Part shown: one piece after another, positions 10,443 to 21,477 of the stretch | Numbering within the stretch: the first letter of the stretch is position 1 | How the letters are laid out: every line of letters begins with the position of its first letter | Assembly: GCA_963681505.1 (NCBI GenBank) | Contig: OY811975.1 | Coordinates: 5,323,490-5,387,489 of the forward strand | Reading direction: 5' to 3' | Source of the DNA: Eunapius fragilis | Lineage: Eukaryota; Porifera; Demospongiae; Spongillida; Spongillidae | DNA: 64,000 bases | Translations under genes and position numbers: made by a program | Notes under the pieces: generated by a model | Database searches by the model: none | Told to the model about the DNA's origin: nothing | What the model saw: only the letters and a program-made list of their open reading frames with translations

Positions 10443-11308
10443 TTGCCACATCTTTCAACTGTTTTACCATCATCAGAAGATTTTGAAGCAATTAGTGAAA
10501 ATTTTATCCATTTAGTGGCTAGGATACTTATTGTTTACATTCCTTATTTTTCCACCATTGGAGCAGGCTGTAAGAAACAGCATATAACACATGAATTTTA
10601 TTCAGAAATGGCAGAGAAGTCTGAAGTGGTATGTACATGTTTATAAGTATAACGCATCACTCAGTGTATGAATATGTATGCAGGTTCCACTAGGTGTGTT
10701 CCTCAAAAATGAAACAACCTATGAAGAAATGATGGACATTCTGGATATGCTTCAGAAGTATGTTCCAAAAGTTGAGATGAATGCAACATACATTGGAGAC
10801 GATGGTCATATAAAGGAATGCAAAATAGAAAAAATGCATTATCTTCTTCTCGGAGGTGATCAGCTTACTGTAGCACGTGCTCGTGGCTGTCAGAAGATTA
10901 GAAGTAACTCAATAGCTCTTTCAGTAAGGCTTGAAGGCCTACAACCTGTCATTGAAGACTGACATGCAAAAGGAGTTTTTCTTGAAGTAAGCTCATCTGT
11001 ATTGATTTTGTAGTATAGAATTTGTATTTACATTATGTTCACAGTGCATTTGGAAAAGGTTATACAGTACATCATCAGTAAGTGATGGTGGTATCTTGTA
11101 TCAGTTGCGCAATCTTATTAATAGAAGAAATGTAAATAATGATCTCTCCCATAACGTTACACCTAGTGAGGATTTTATTCTTACTGTACTTGATGGTTAC
11201 ATTGTGAATGCAGCCATGAACATATTCAAGATGGAGTCATGCACTGATGTGCCATATCTTTTACCTGAAACAACCGTAGGGTGTGTAACCGATTTTCAGG
11301 TTTTGTAG
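10443..11308 (+). pseudogene. DUF6589 protein fragment with two short introns
   Basis: The conceptual exons match the DUF6589 family as I know it. The pieces are KSEV followed by PLGVFLKNETTYEEMMDIL, LLGGDQLTVARARG and GTLYQLRNLINRRNV. GT-AG introns are visible at 10629-10683 (55 bp) and 10987-11044 (58 bp). The conserved EDWH motif reads ED-stop-H near 10959, and both ends are missing, so this is a decayed fragment. The relative on the other strand lies in the transposon at 40896-46804. The function of DUF6589 is not established here; a transposase role is my inference. Confidence 0.75.
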
Positions 11309-11890
11309 ATTAATCGGTTATTCTCGATTACCTATGCGGTCGACTATACATTTAGTAGAATAGCAGGTTACCGATTGCAGAATTTCCTTTAGTCGAAATA
11401 ACCGATTCTGTATTTCATAGTCGCGATTAGTCGATATTCGTTTCCTTCATACGCAAAAATCGGTAGCAAATCGATTACCCTTATTAATATGCCCTTCGCT
11501 TTTCCCGCCTGCACAAAGGCATACTAACGGGTTAAAAAAGAAACATTGTGATGTATATAGTCGCACGTCTGGGGACCCGGCTGAAGGTAACCATCAGTGC
11601 CCTCCTTCGATAATTATATACACGGTGGGGCCCTGGGCACGGTTATTTAAATATATACGTTCGCACGTATTGTACATGTGGATTAATCAAACACGCTACG
11701 TACTTTTTTGCACGGTACACTGGCTTGTTTCCAGACATTCGGCATGAAGTTCTAAATATCGTACATGACTCGATTGGCGGCTTTGTCATATGCCTGGAGG
11801 GGTGTTCCACCATGAAGTGTCTAGCTGGCACTGCTCAGTACTTATTGAATTGTATAATGAGGGCGAATAATGGATTATAACTGCCAATTG
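11309..11890. other. AACCGATT-rich non-coding stretch
   Basis: From 11290 to 11490 the words AACCGATT, ATCGATTA and TAGTCGATTA recur irregularly, resembling the subterminal motif arrays of a DNA transposon. No ends were found. The rest is unassigned. Confidence 0.4.
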
Positions 11891-12025
11891 CAGGGGCGGA
11901 TCCAGGATTTTGGGAAAGGGGGGGGGGGGTCTGATAAATATATTCACAACTGGGGGGGGGGGGGGGGGGGGGGGGGAGCGCGGATAGCCTCACCAATGGG
12001 GTCTGGGGCTTCGCCCCAGCCGCTT
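11891..12025 (+). mobile_element. hAT-like terminus with poly(G) runs
   Basis: It begins CAGGGGCGGATCCAGG, a common terminus of invertebrate hAT-type elements. It carries a G12 run (11918-11929), a G25 run (11952-11976) and the palindrome TCTGGGGCTTCGCCCCAG (12002-12019). No matching right end was located, so the element may be truncated or longer than shown. Confidence 0.5.
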
Positions 12026-13042
12026 TTTTGCTTTTGCGTTGATTTAGCATGGATATCCAATACATATACATCACGCGATATCCAGATTACTAGAGCCTGC
12101 ATGAATGGTGACGAGAAAACTCTTCATTCTTCACAATGCTATGGTTCCTACTGTTCAGCAGCAGCAATTAAATTATTGTAACTTAGTTTTTCGAGTTTTT
12201 TCGCGGTACGTCACATGACGTCAACCCTTGGGGTTGAAAAATCAATATCTCCAGGCAGGGGTAGGAGGTATCAATCTGTCTTTTTCGTTAATCTTTACTC
12301 TACCGGCGACAACTATAAAACTGTGCAACAGTGCGAGTTCGTGCTCTTTTTCAGCCCTCCATTCGTGTCAATGATTTTGGCACGTCCACCATTGATCATG
12401 ATTTACTCATGGGAGGTGATTAGAAAACGCATGGCTTATAAGCAGTTTGCCTAACAGACTTATCGTTAATAAATTAGATGCACTGCCCGCCGGAATTTGT
12501 GTCCTACGATTCGTGAGGTCTTCCCCCCAAATAGGTGTCATATGTTAAATTTCTTTTTTGTGACTTGTAATTGAGCTAATCATCCCTAGATATCCCTTTT
12601 CGTCCACGCCGATGCACATTCTTAATTTTAATTAGCATGAAAACACGCTATTGCGATCCTACAACTGAAGCCCACTGATAAAAGAGGGACGGTTCAGGCA
12701 ATGTCCGGCCTGACAATTGTTAGGCAACCCCATAGTCCCTGTGCAATGGCCAAGTCAGACTAGATGCGTATGTGAATATTGGATGGACGCACAAGGTGAA
12801 TGTGTCCGTGGTGCTCGGTGCCCTCACAAGGCTCACAGCGAAACCGCTATCCGGAGACGGGTTGCAACGGTACTCCATCTCTTTCGAACATGACGGACTT
12901 CTACGTAAATGTCACGGAAACGTTTAGTGACGGTGCCCGTGTATGTACAATGGTAATCGACGAACGCTACAGCACGGTACCGTCCACATAGTTATTGACG
13001 TCATGGTCACGTGATATAAGTCCGAATTCGAAAATGAGTGGC
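12026..13042. other. Gene-free stretch before duplication copy B
   Basis: No coding region was recognised. CGGTA/GACGG-rich words near 12850-13000 resemble the GACGG-rich part of the duplicated flank (1065-1270), but no clear alignment was found. Confidence 0.35.
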
Positions 13043-15433
13043 AAGTGACGTTACTGTCACCGAATACGTGTGTAGATCTACATGTCCTGAGTGCTTCAAA
13101 ATCAGCAGATGTAACACACATACTGTTCTCCTGGGAGGTGTGGACCTTCATGGACGTGGTCTCATCTGGTAAATGTGTCGGTAGGCGCCATTTTTGTTGT
13201 GTTCAAACTCCCTTCTTTCAGTCTACAGGAATAGGTTGAAACGCGAAAGTACGTGCTTTTCGTTATGTAAGTTGATGTCTGATACTTGTTTTTCCTCTCG
13301 CTTACCCTTTCCACGAATGTACTCAGGAGAGCCATGAGGTATGTCAATGTGTCACAAGGATCTCATTGTTTTTGTAACAGATGAACGTTTGCTGAAAAGA
13401 GAGTTGTGCCTTTCGCATTAAGGTATACTCTTTCCAATCTGTAAGTTGTTGCATCATTTGTTCCCTCGCTTCAATACAGTAGCCTCTCCGTGAATACTTT
13501 GTTTGTCTTTGGAGCGCAATGAGGTATGTGCAAAAGAATCTCTGTTTCTCAGTCACTTGCGACTTTCTGATGAAGATTTGTTGACGAGAGAGTTGTGCGA
13601 CTGTCGTACAGGTTTCACTCCCGTGTCATCAAAAACCGCAATTGTGTTTTTAAAAGCAAGCACTTCGAGTTGTTCTCGTCCTATAATCATATCTTTCAAC
13701 AGGACAGAATCCTACCAGAACAGTTGTTTTGTACATCAATACGTACAGAGACCAAGCAAAATACTTGCGTTTCCCTAGCTTTCGTACATGCCTATATGAA
13801 TCTGTATAATGACTTTTCAAAACTGCTTCAGAATCTAAGAAAGGTGCATGTGATGGTGTGGTGCTGCATGGATAGAAGCGGAGCGGTTGCCTAAAAACCA
13901 ACGTTACGTACCGACGGTACGACACGGTAAAAAGCGAAACCCCTTTAACCGTCGATTTACAGAAGTGACGGAAAATAGTGTATAAATGACGGGACAGAGT
14001 GACGGGGTAAGAGATGTTACCGGCCGTCCACTCTCAGTCCACAGACGGCCCGTTGAAATTGATTTCAACGGTATCCGCCTACATCAGTGAGACGGGTAGG
14101 GTCACGTGATGAGACGTTACTGTGTCGATGTAACGGTTTCGCTGTGGCTCTTCTTAGGTGGCACTCTACGCGGAAGTGATCTCGCTACGAATGTGTGCGG
14201 AGTTCAATTTATTCAGAACTATTTTTATTTGTACGTAAATATTGAAGGAGATGCTAGGAACAAGAGTATTTCCCCAAATCGTTACGCCATGTTGGTCTGG
14301 GTACGAGTCTAATGTTGACCGTGCATGCTCAGAATCGCGGTTTACAACAACTGAGAAATGGCCACGAGCGCAAAGGAAATGCTCCAAGGTTAGTTGAGGA
14401 TGGTGGAAATCATCCAGTCTTAGCATATATTTCAAGCATGAAAATACTTCGGCTTCATCGTAAGTACAAGCGGTGTCGCTAGATCACGTCGTATCGGATT
14501 TCCAATGGACGCTTATGGTACATAAGCCGCGGGTGCATGAACAAAAAGTCACCGCGCATGCAGCATATATAGATCAGCTAACTACCGTAAATATTGGCTT
14601 CATCTCCATAAAAGCAAAGCATAACCGATCGAGCGCGTATATGTATTTGCAACCATAAATGCTACCTGCATGCCGTTGTCGGAGCAGATTCTGTCCCCCC
14701 GCGGATTTTGTTTCCCCGGACAGAATTAGCTAGCAAACATTGTACACCCTCCGCAGATATTATCCCCCCTTAACTCTCAAGGGTCGGGGGGGGGGGGGGG
14801 GGGGGGGGGGGCACTTTTTTCCGATGGCGAAGTCTGTCTTCATGAAGGAAAGTGCAGAGCTTAAAGAGGTTTCTATTTGTTTAATGGAGGTATGCACAAT
14901 GTGTGTGTGTGTGTATGTGTGTGTGTGTGTGTGTGGTTCCGCCCTTCCCCAGCTTTCCCTCAAGATCTGTACGTGTTATAATATGCATGCAGTCTTATAG
15001 ACTATGTCAGGATGGATAGGACGAATCGGCCAAGACAGGTCAAAATGAGAGCGTATATATACCTTATGCCTATCTAGGACCACATTATGGAATATTTGTG
15101 TAGTCGGTCAGACCAAACGAAGCCGCCGGCAAGCACGCTAATTAATATCCGAAAATGTAGGAAAGGGGACAGATTCTGCGGTGCTGAGGGTATACTAGTC
15201 CGCTAGCGGATTCTATCTGGGGGGACAATGGGGGGGGGGGGGGGGAGGGGGGATAATCAGCTATAACACCGGCCATTTGTGTTGTGGGGGGTTTTGTGGT
15301 GAATTATGATGCTTGTTTTGGGGGTTTGCGGGGTATTATGGTGTGATGTGCTGAAGTAGGTAGTCGATAACTGTTCTATGTACATGCTGCGCGCAAATAA
15401 TAATCCGGCGCGTTGTTTTTCAATTTCACATAG
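13043..15433 (+). repeat. Segmental duplication copy B: 5' flank of 7TM gene B
   Basis: This is the partner of 214-2590 and runs in the same orientation. It begins at GTGACGTTACTGTCACCG and ends at the CACATAG acceptor-like site before the 7TM coding exon. Differences are mainly small indels and microsatellite or poly(G) length changes (G26 at 14786-14811). Confidence 0.85.
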
Positions 15434-15462
15434 ATGTGGAAAACAATGTAACAGGTTGCACC

Positions 15463-16440
15463 ATGACATATACAGAGATACGGATCACCAACATTGTCTA
15501 CACTGCTTTGTCCTTCCTATCCTTTATTTTCGGAGCAGCTTCAATTCTCATAAACCGATGTTACTACTATTGTTACAAGGACTATCAAGTTGACTCAATA
15601 CAAGGAATAGTCGTTCAAGCATTAGTTTTAATATCCACATTTGAACTTTTTGAGTCATTTCAATGGTTTGTCCTTTTAAACGACTTTGTTGGCTGCACTG
15701 TGTTAGGAGCAATCAGGGAATATATATTGATTAGTCTTGTGGTCCTTGGCTTCTGCTTGGCAATCCACCTGTCAATTTTGATGGCATCTCCGAAGTGCCT
15801 ACAGATCATAACGGAAGAGAAGCAGAACAGGTACAAAATGCTTCTCAGGATGTATGCCATTGCTTCATTAGTGGTGCCAGTTTTATTTGTGCCTTGGCCC
15901 TTTATCACAGCATATAAATATGGAAGGGATGACTACATCTGCTGGCTGTCTAATACTTATTCCTGCAGTAACGCATCCGATGTTAATGTGTTAGAATTCG
16001 TTGGTCGCTTGCTAATGTGGTATTTGTGGGCAATCCTTATGTGGCTATTTGCAGTGATTGTTGCACTACTTGCGCTTTGTCGATATTGCGTTCACAAGTC
16101 AGTCTTTAAAGGTATCAAATCAAAGCCCAATGTGAATATCACTGTTCTGATGTCATTACTGATTGCCGTTATTATCATCGTAACAGCTAATGGTATCATT
16201 AGTGCTGTGAAGGCGATAACAGGAAAGTCTTCCTTCCCCGCAGCACTACAGGCTGCTGTCATCACTCCTCTCATGTTCATGGCGTATACCATAATCAATG
16301 CAGTTAGGCAAATTAGCGTTATAAGAACTGGATTCAAAAAATCATATGCAGGCAGCATCAATAATTCTATAGCCACGCTTGGTAGGACATATGGAGCAAG
16401 TGCAACAAATTTCGTCGTCCCTGAAGATGAATGGGACTAA
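15463..16440 (+). CDS. Seven-transmembrane receptor-like protein B
   Basis: A paralogue of the protein at 2620-3597, with the same topology and a similar C-terminus (VPEDEWD against LPDDEWY). The first in-frame ATG is at 15463. The exon may begin at 15434 after a CACATAG acceptor, adding an N-terminal NNVT sequon. The cysteine before helix 3 and FVGCTVLGAIREYI are identical to copy A, whereas most other helices differ. By eye the protein identity is about 60%. It is likely a plasma-membrane receptor of a lineage-specific 7TM family, with unknown ligand. There is no sign of decay, so both duplicates appear to be under constraint. Confidence 0.8.
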   Translation: MTYTEIRITNIVYTALSFLSFIFGAASILINRCYYYCYKDYQVDSIQGIVVQALVLISTFELFESFQWFVLLNDFVGCTVLGAIREYILISLVVLGFCLAIHLSILMASPKCLQIITEEKQNRYKMLLRMYAIASLVVPVLFVPWPFITAYKYGRDDYICWLSNTYSCSNASDVNVLEFVGRLLMWYLWAILMWLFAVIVALLALCRYCVHKSVFKGIKSKPNVNITVLMSLLIAVIIIVTANGIISAVKAITGKSSFPAALQAAVITPLMFMAYTIINAVRQISVIRTGFKKSYAGSINNSIATLGRTYGASATNFVVPEDEWD

Positions 16441-16667
16441 TCAAGATACATGCAGAATGATTCAATGAACTGAATGAATACCCGGCATTTGGTTGTTCAT
16501 CCTGAACTGTTTATGCTTTCTTGTTTTAAAAATTTCCCCTTGCATGCGGCCTATATACTGATTGATTCAATTTCATAGACACACACGCATTAATTCAGAG
16601 CGCTATTCATTTTTATAGCCCGATGCAACTCTTATTAAAAGTCACATGTTTATCGAACATTATATGA
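16441..16667. other. 3' flank of 7TM gene B
   Basis: AT-rich and probably includes the 3' UTR. No other feature was recognised. Confidence 0.35.
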
Positions 16668-16776
16668 TCAGTGCCTGTTGTCAGCGTTGAATTGAATATA
16701 ATATGAAGAGCGGAGTTAGAGAAGTATCAGATTGCTCTGGAGTAAATGGTAAAGGCTTCATTTGTTTTAACCCAAT

Positions 16777-17291
16777 CAGGGTCGGATTTAGGGGGAGGGG
16801 GGGTCCGGGGGTCCGGACCCCCCCCTTTTCTATACGAACAATGACGTAATGCATACGGCGACCAAGGTAATGTACCGTTCAACGGTATACTACACGGCTC
16901 CAATGAAGCTGGTATAGACCTTCTGCAACTCGAGTCCTACGTATAATTAATTGTTCATTGCTATTCACGTACTTACGTCATATGTATGTTGCTATTTATG
17001 TATACAGTTGCTAATAATAAGTACACGTGAGCATATTGTTTCCTCCGTCGTTCGTTCCCGTCCGGTTATTGCTTATCTCGTACCCACGCGGGGTATATTT
17101 ATAGCAACATACAGCAATAAACAATTACGTAGGACGCGTTGCAGAAGGTCTATAGGTACCTTGACATCAATTTCTATATGCGCGAGCGAGCGAGCGCGAA
17201 GTGTGTAGCAAAAAATTTGGGCGCGCCTCCTTTCTTCATTCTGGCATCCCCCCCCCCCCCCCCTTTCCTTTCATTCCTGCATCCGCCCCTG
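16777..17291. mobile_element. hAT-like insertion, TSD CCAAT
   Basis: The ends CAGGGTCGGAT and ATCCGCCCCTG form an inverted pair. CCAAT flanks both sides (16772-16776 and 17292-17296). The homologous copy at about 22467 reads straight through without this 515 bp segment, which confirms the insertion. The interior contains its own inverted pair (about 16914-16970 against 17105-17155) and a C16 run (17248-17263). No protein was recognised. Confidence 0.75.
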
Positions 17292-17745
17292 CCAATATTA
17301 TATTCCCTGCAGCTATACAATGAGAGCGCAGATTCAGCTGGGCGTGTCAAGCGATCCCGCCAACAGTGTAGGCCTCTAGCTGTGTGCATTTGTATCTTAT
17401 GTATGCTCTTTTTTTGCTGTACTGAGCTATGGGATATGGTGACAGACCATGCAGGGAAGCAGTTTGAAGCCTACGCTCAACTAAGTCTTCTGCGCGTGTC
17501 GTTGGAAGAGGTTGCAATGGATTTCTGAGCAACTTGTGACAACGGCGAGTTGGAGGGCCATTACTGGATTATCTCCTTCCTGGATGGCTGAAGAGCTAGA
17601 ACGTTGACTATTGATTGTATTGCTTTATTAATGTTTATACGTAATCAAGCCAGTATACAACGATCAAAATCGGATGACGTACCCAATACAGTATACGGTC
17701 AACGTATGTAACGAAGTGGTATCCGGAGACGTTAAAATTGAGAAC

Positions 17746-18587
17746 CAGTGTTGCCGCGATATATCGCGATTAACGATATATCGCGATTAAATTTTATATC
17801 GCGATTACGATTATATCGCGATATTTTTGTAATTATATCGTGATTACAAAGCGGAAATTTACGGACAAAATTTCAGCGTACTAACAATAACACTATAAGA
17901 GTAGTCATTATTATAGAGTTGTGACGCAGGAAGATACATTTTTATAGCCGTGCAGGAAGGAGACCCCATCTTTTCTTCTGCAGTATGTTCTTTGCGGTAG
18001 AAAAAACGGAACCGTGGATGTGGAACAACTAGATATTTTTTTGTCAATTCGGATACTAATGGACTGATACACTGACTCATTCAAATGACTAAATCACTGG
18101 TCTGTTTTATTTTTCTCAGCGTGTTTGCTTGCAGATGCAACCGTTGCAACAGAAGTAACATGCGGAGATGCTGCAGTCGTCGGCCGATCGCTTGCCGCTA
18201 TGTACATTGTACATACTAAAAACACGCGCAGATAAAATCTTACTTTTTGCCACAATCCTTAACCAAGTCGATCCTGTGCGTGTGCAAGAGGATCATACTG
18301 GTGGTGGTGTTGTCGTGCCTTGTAAGAGACAGACAACCCACGAAGAGGCTGAGTATTCCTTTTGCATGTATCCCAAAATGCTCCCACACTTTATGCTTTT
18401 TGCGGTCCACAGGAACCAGATCGCTTTTAGTGGTAAGATTGCAGGTTTCTTTTCCTTAAGGGTTGCCGTGATTACACGAGGTTATTACAACCAATAAATC
18501 GCGATTAAATATCGCGATTAAAGGTTTTATATCGCGATATATCGCGATTAGGCGATTACGGCCAAATACGTAATCGCGGCAACACTG
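17746..18587. mobile_element. Non-autonomous hAT element, 8-bp TSD
   Basis: The element begins CAGTGTTGCCGCGAT and ends ATCGCGGCAACACTG. The 8-bp TTGAGAAC flanks it on both sides (17738-17745 and 18588-18595), the expected duplication size for hAT. Both ends are lined with many TATCGCGATTA-type motifs, probable transposase-binding arrays. The homologous copy near 22908 has no insertion. The interior has no recognisable transposase. Confidence 0.9.
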
Positions 18588-18775
18588 TTGAGAACCCTCC
18601 ATAAGCTCACGTGATATATTTGAGGGTACTCTAAATATACGCAATGCGAAATTGGTTCTATACGCAAAAATATACCAGTGGGATATACGTCGCGTATACG
18701 CACGCGTATATTCATGTGTATACTCGAAATATACGCAAAATATACAATAGCGTATATCATATTTTTTGCACAGTG

Positions 18776-19099
18776 ACGGTATATACTTAAAATTTATTAT
18801 TGCGATATATTCACGATGTATTAATTTCTTGTAGTACAACGAGTCAACGAAGCAATTGGACAGGTAATTAAATCGATCAGTGGCATACTGGCAGGCGTGG
18901 CAGCGAATCACATTACTTGAAGCACACCGCTAAATGCTTATTCATATTACGGTGTATCACAATTATGGGGGGCTCTGCCGCCCCTCGCCCCTCCTTCCGT
19001 CGCCCCTGATCGGTTGCTAGGTTCGTTGCTATGTGGCTACGCAGCCATTTCAATATTTTAGGGTGTAGGGCCTCGTTTCCAAGCGTTCGATGAGAGCAG
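18776..19099. other. hAT-like right end and unassigned sequence
   Basis: A GGGGCTCTGCCGCCCC palindrome and a CGTCGCCCCTG terminus (to about 19009) look like the end of a CAGGGGCG-type hAT element. Its left end was not located. The rest is unassigned. Confidence 0.4.
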
Positions 19100-19305
19100 A
19101 CCGCCATGGACGACGGCGGTGAAGAATTGGTCTGGGAACGAGAAAAACACGTGCTTTTTTGTTCTAACAGAGTTTGAAGACTGGAACAAATGACTGTCTT
19201 TGCCTTCTGGTTCGATAGCAACAAAGAGCTAAACTATCCGTTTTTTTGGTACGCGAGATATGCGTTTTTAAAATGATTTAACGATCTAGGTCAATTCCGG
19301 GTCAA
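19100..19305 (-). repeat. Short interspersed repeat, partial copy e
   Basis: Reverse-strand relative of the repeat at 3925-4275. It shares the blocks GAATTGGTCTGGGAACGAG, TTTGCCTTCTG and ATAGCAACAAAGAGCTA with the copy at 58683-58995. The part beyond the simple-sequence tract is missing. Confidence 0.6.
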
Positions 19306-19477
19306 TCCATACAGGGTGCTGTCAATTCCAGTGGACGACCGCAAATATGGAAATGTATTATCCCGCTTATATGGAAAATGAGGAGCATTCATTTGCGGAG
19401 TTAGGAAACTGCCAGTGTTCTTAGTCCTAAGCCTTGTTCACCACTATACGTACCTTATTCTGGCTTGTAGAGGGCCG

Positions 19478-19550
19478 GGAGTGTGGTGAAAATGGTAAAC
19501 ACGTCTGATTTAGGATCAGGTTTATGCAGGTTCAAATCCTGTCGCTCTTA
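19478..19550 (+). tRNA. Mitochondrial-type tRNA-Leu(UAG) relic in nuclear DNA
   Basis: The arms can be traced: a D-arm with GTGT/ACAC, an anticodon loop TTTAGGA (anticodon TAG) on a CTGA/TCAG stem, and a T-arm with GTTCAAATC. The acceptor stem does not pair cleanly. It sits directly before a cytochrome b fragment, as in mitochondrial DNA, so it is most likely part of a nuclear mitochondrial insertion rather than a working nuclear tRNA gene. Confidence 0.6.
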
Positions 19551-19551
19551 A

Positions 19552-19745
19552 ATGACGAAATCATTAAGAAAAGAAAATCCAGTTTTATCTTTAGTCAATG
19601 GTATGTTAATTGATCTTCCCGCTCCGTCCAATATTAGCTATTTATGGAATTTTGGATCTTTATTAGGAGTGTGTTAGGTAATTCAAATTGCAACAGGAAT
19701 TTTTTTAGCAATGCATTATTGTGCAGATGTAAATTTGGCTTTTTA
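19552..19745 (+). pseudogene. cob: Nuclear copy of mitochondrial cytochrome b, 5' part
   Basis: The first ~64 codons of cytochrome b are readable. Diagnostic words are [20 protein letters not shown] and FLAMHYCADVNLAF. An in-frame stop (TAG) interrupts the segment between them and the sequence ends abruptly near 19745, so it is not functional. Together with the tRNA-Leu relic just upstream it marks a ~270 bp mitochondrial insertion (NUMT). It also supports a demosponge-like host, because the wording is close to demosponge cob from memory. Confidence 0.88.
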
Positions 19746-20135
19746 TTAACCGAGGGTTAACCGATCGCGAGAATTAAATACCGCCTCAACCGGCTTCAAC
19801 CGGTTGTTAAAATATTAAGCAACCACAACCGACCAGTTGATATTTTATTGAGGAGTTGCAACTTGCAAGTGGAGCATTTCTGTGCACACCTATTGTGGAG
19901 TTAACTCTTGGACTATTAGATGGTACATAGTGTCACGTGATGTATGGTGATTCATTCTTGTATATTGTGAAGGTCTAATGTCCTCCTTGTTGATGAAGAG
20001 GATCCCACACGATATTTGTTCAGTAGTGAGCAGAACAGTAACCACAGATGATTGAAAGGAACCTAGACAAATTGTTGGCGGCTGTTGGTAGTGAAATTGA
20101 AGCTATAGGGAAAGGGCTAATAGGTACTTTTATAA
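19746..20135. other. AACCGG-rich, unassigned
   Basis: It begins with several AACCG/CGGTT words (19745-19840) of the kind seen in transposon ends. No gene was recognised. Confidence 0.35.
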
Positions 20136-20500
20136 ACTAAACAAATAATCCGGCTATGCAATTGAATTTTAAGCAACTGCTTTCAACACCAATTCTCCCT
20201 CTCTTCACGCACCTTTCTCATTTCTGTTGCATTCTACAATGCACTTCACATCATTTGCGTGCTCTTGGTTATGTAGTGGTACACTGTCGTGCATCTTGCT
20301 ATGTTGTCTATCTGCATATGAAGGCCAGCGTGATGAGTCTTCTACAGTTATCGACGGGCATGGAAGATACAGTGCTCAAGCGATTAACACACACGTATAA
20401 CTAACTTGGGCTTGATTGCATTGATATCCCAATTGTGAGCACACCAACCTTTGATTACCTACATCATAAAGTGCAACCAGCAGTATATGTGTTGAATCGA
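20136..20500 (+). repeat. Left arm of a ~3.5 kb inverted repeat pair
   Basis: Homologous to the reverse complement of 23208-23625. Shared blocks include CTATGCAATTGAATTTT, GTTGTCTATCTGCAT, CACACGTATAACTAA and CATAAAGTG. Divergence between the arms is considerable. The CACTG-ended element lies between them. Confidence 0.65.
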
Positions 20501-21477
20501 TATAGAATGACCCGGCCCGGACGAAAAATATTATTTTTCGTCCCGTAACTTTAAAATAGGGCCTGGGGACGCGGCTAGGGTGAGGGCCATTACAAGTACA
20601 TGTATATTACGTTTCATGCAAGATCATACTCTGATGTGCATTTATTGTTCCGTATACTTTTTAAAATGCAATTTGCACTGTGCAAAAAACCTAGTATACG
20701 CTAGCGTATATTTTTGCGTATATTTCGCGTATACCATCAATATAGCAAGGGTAGTGTATATTTCGAATATCCACCTGGTATATTTCAAGAATCCCTAGGT
20801 GACAATTATTCATTGTGCGTATTCTCGAAATATCACGAATACGCACACCGCAATGAATTATGCAACGCATTCAAATCTAAATAACTTACATGCATAACTT
20901 TGATATGAATAATTTGAAGCCTCCGATGTGAATTCGAACGTAGAGCATTATGGACGTTTACCACTTGAACTATAAGCGTCGGTACGTATCTAAGATATTA
21001 ATGATGCATGGCATGGCTTTACAAGTGGTTAAGATAAGTGAGGAGGACAGGAATGGGGGTGTGTATGCCAGGGTTATGTGTTATCGCATGCGTCACGTGT
21101 GTTATGCTGTGCGATGTTGACCAGTGGGTACTTTTGGCAACACTAGCTAAGTTAACGAATGCGTAATTGTATGCTGTATACCAGTAGGTCAATGTGTCTA
21201 CCGGATGGTAGGAAGCTTGGGAGGCCATGTTTGACCGGGGTCAATCTTTGTAACCAGGTAGCCCAGCAGGGTGGTGAATTGGCCGCCCATGCAACCATAT
21301 ATTTGCAGCTCATCATTTATATCAGCCATTGTTTTAAAGTGTGTGAGGGAGCAGGAGTATGGTCACGATCCCCAGTGAGAAGGACCTAGAGTTGCAGAGG
21401 TTAGCTGATATGGTTCCTGACAAATAGGCCAACAGTATGATCACCACTGAAATAGCAGTGAAATAGCAGTGACACCT

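Larger units (their letters stand above)
16668..18775 (+). mobile_element. CACTA-like element, 5'-incomplete copy
   Basis: This block is homologous to 22365-23081, the right part of the CACTG-ended element described there. It ends in the same TTTTTTGCACAGTG with subterminal TATACGC motifs. Two other elements are inserted in it (16777-17291 and 17746-18587), both absent from the homologous copy. No left CACTG end was found, so this copy lacks its left part. No intact protein is encoded. Confidence 0.65.

Noticed and set aside
19552-19745. A working cytochrome b gene
   Set aside because: Only the first ~64 codons are present, with an in-frame stop, and it is surrounded by nuclear transposons.
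20519-20541. 23-bp perfect palindrome (GACGAAAAATA centre)
   Set aside because: It is short, isolated and AT-rich, with no associated gene or repeat partner. It is not treated as a terminator or operator in a eukaryotic context.
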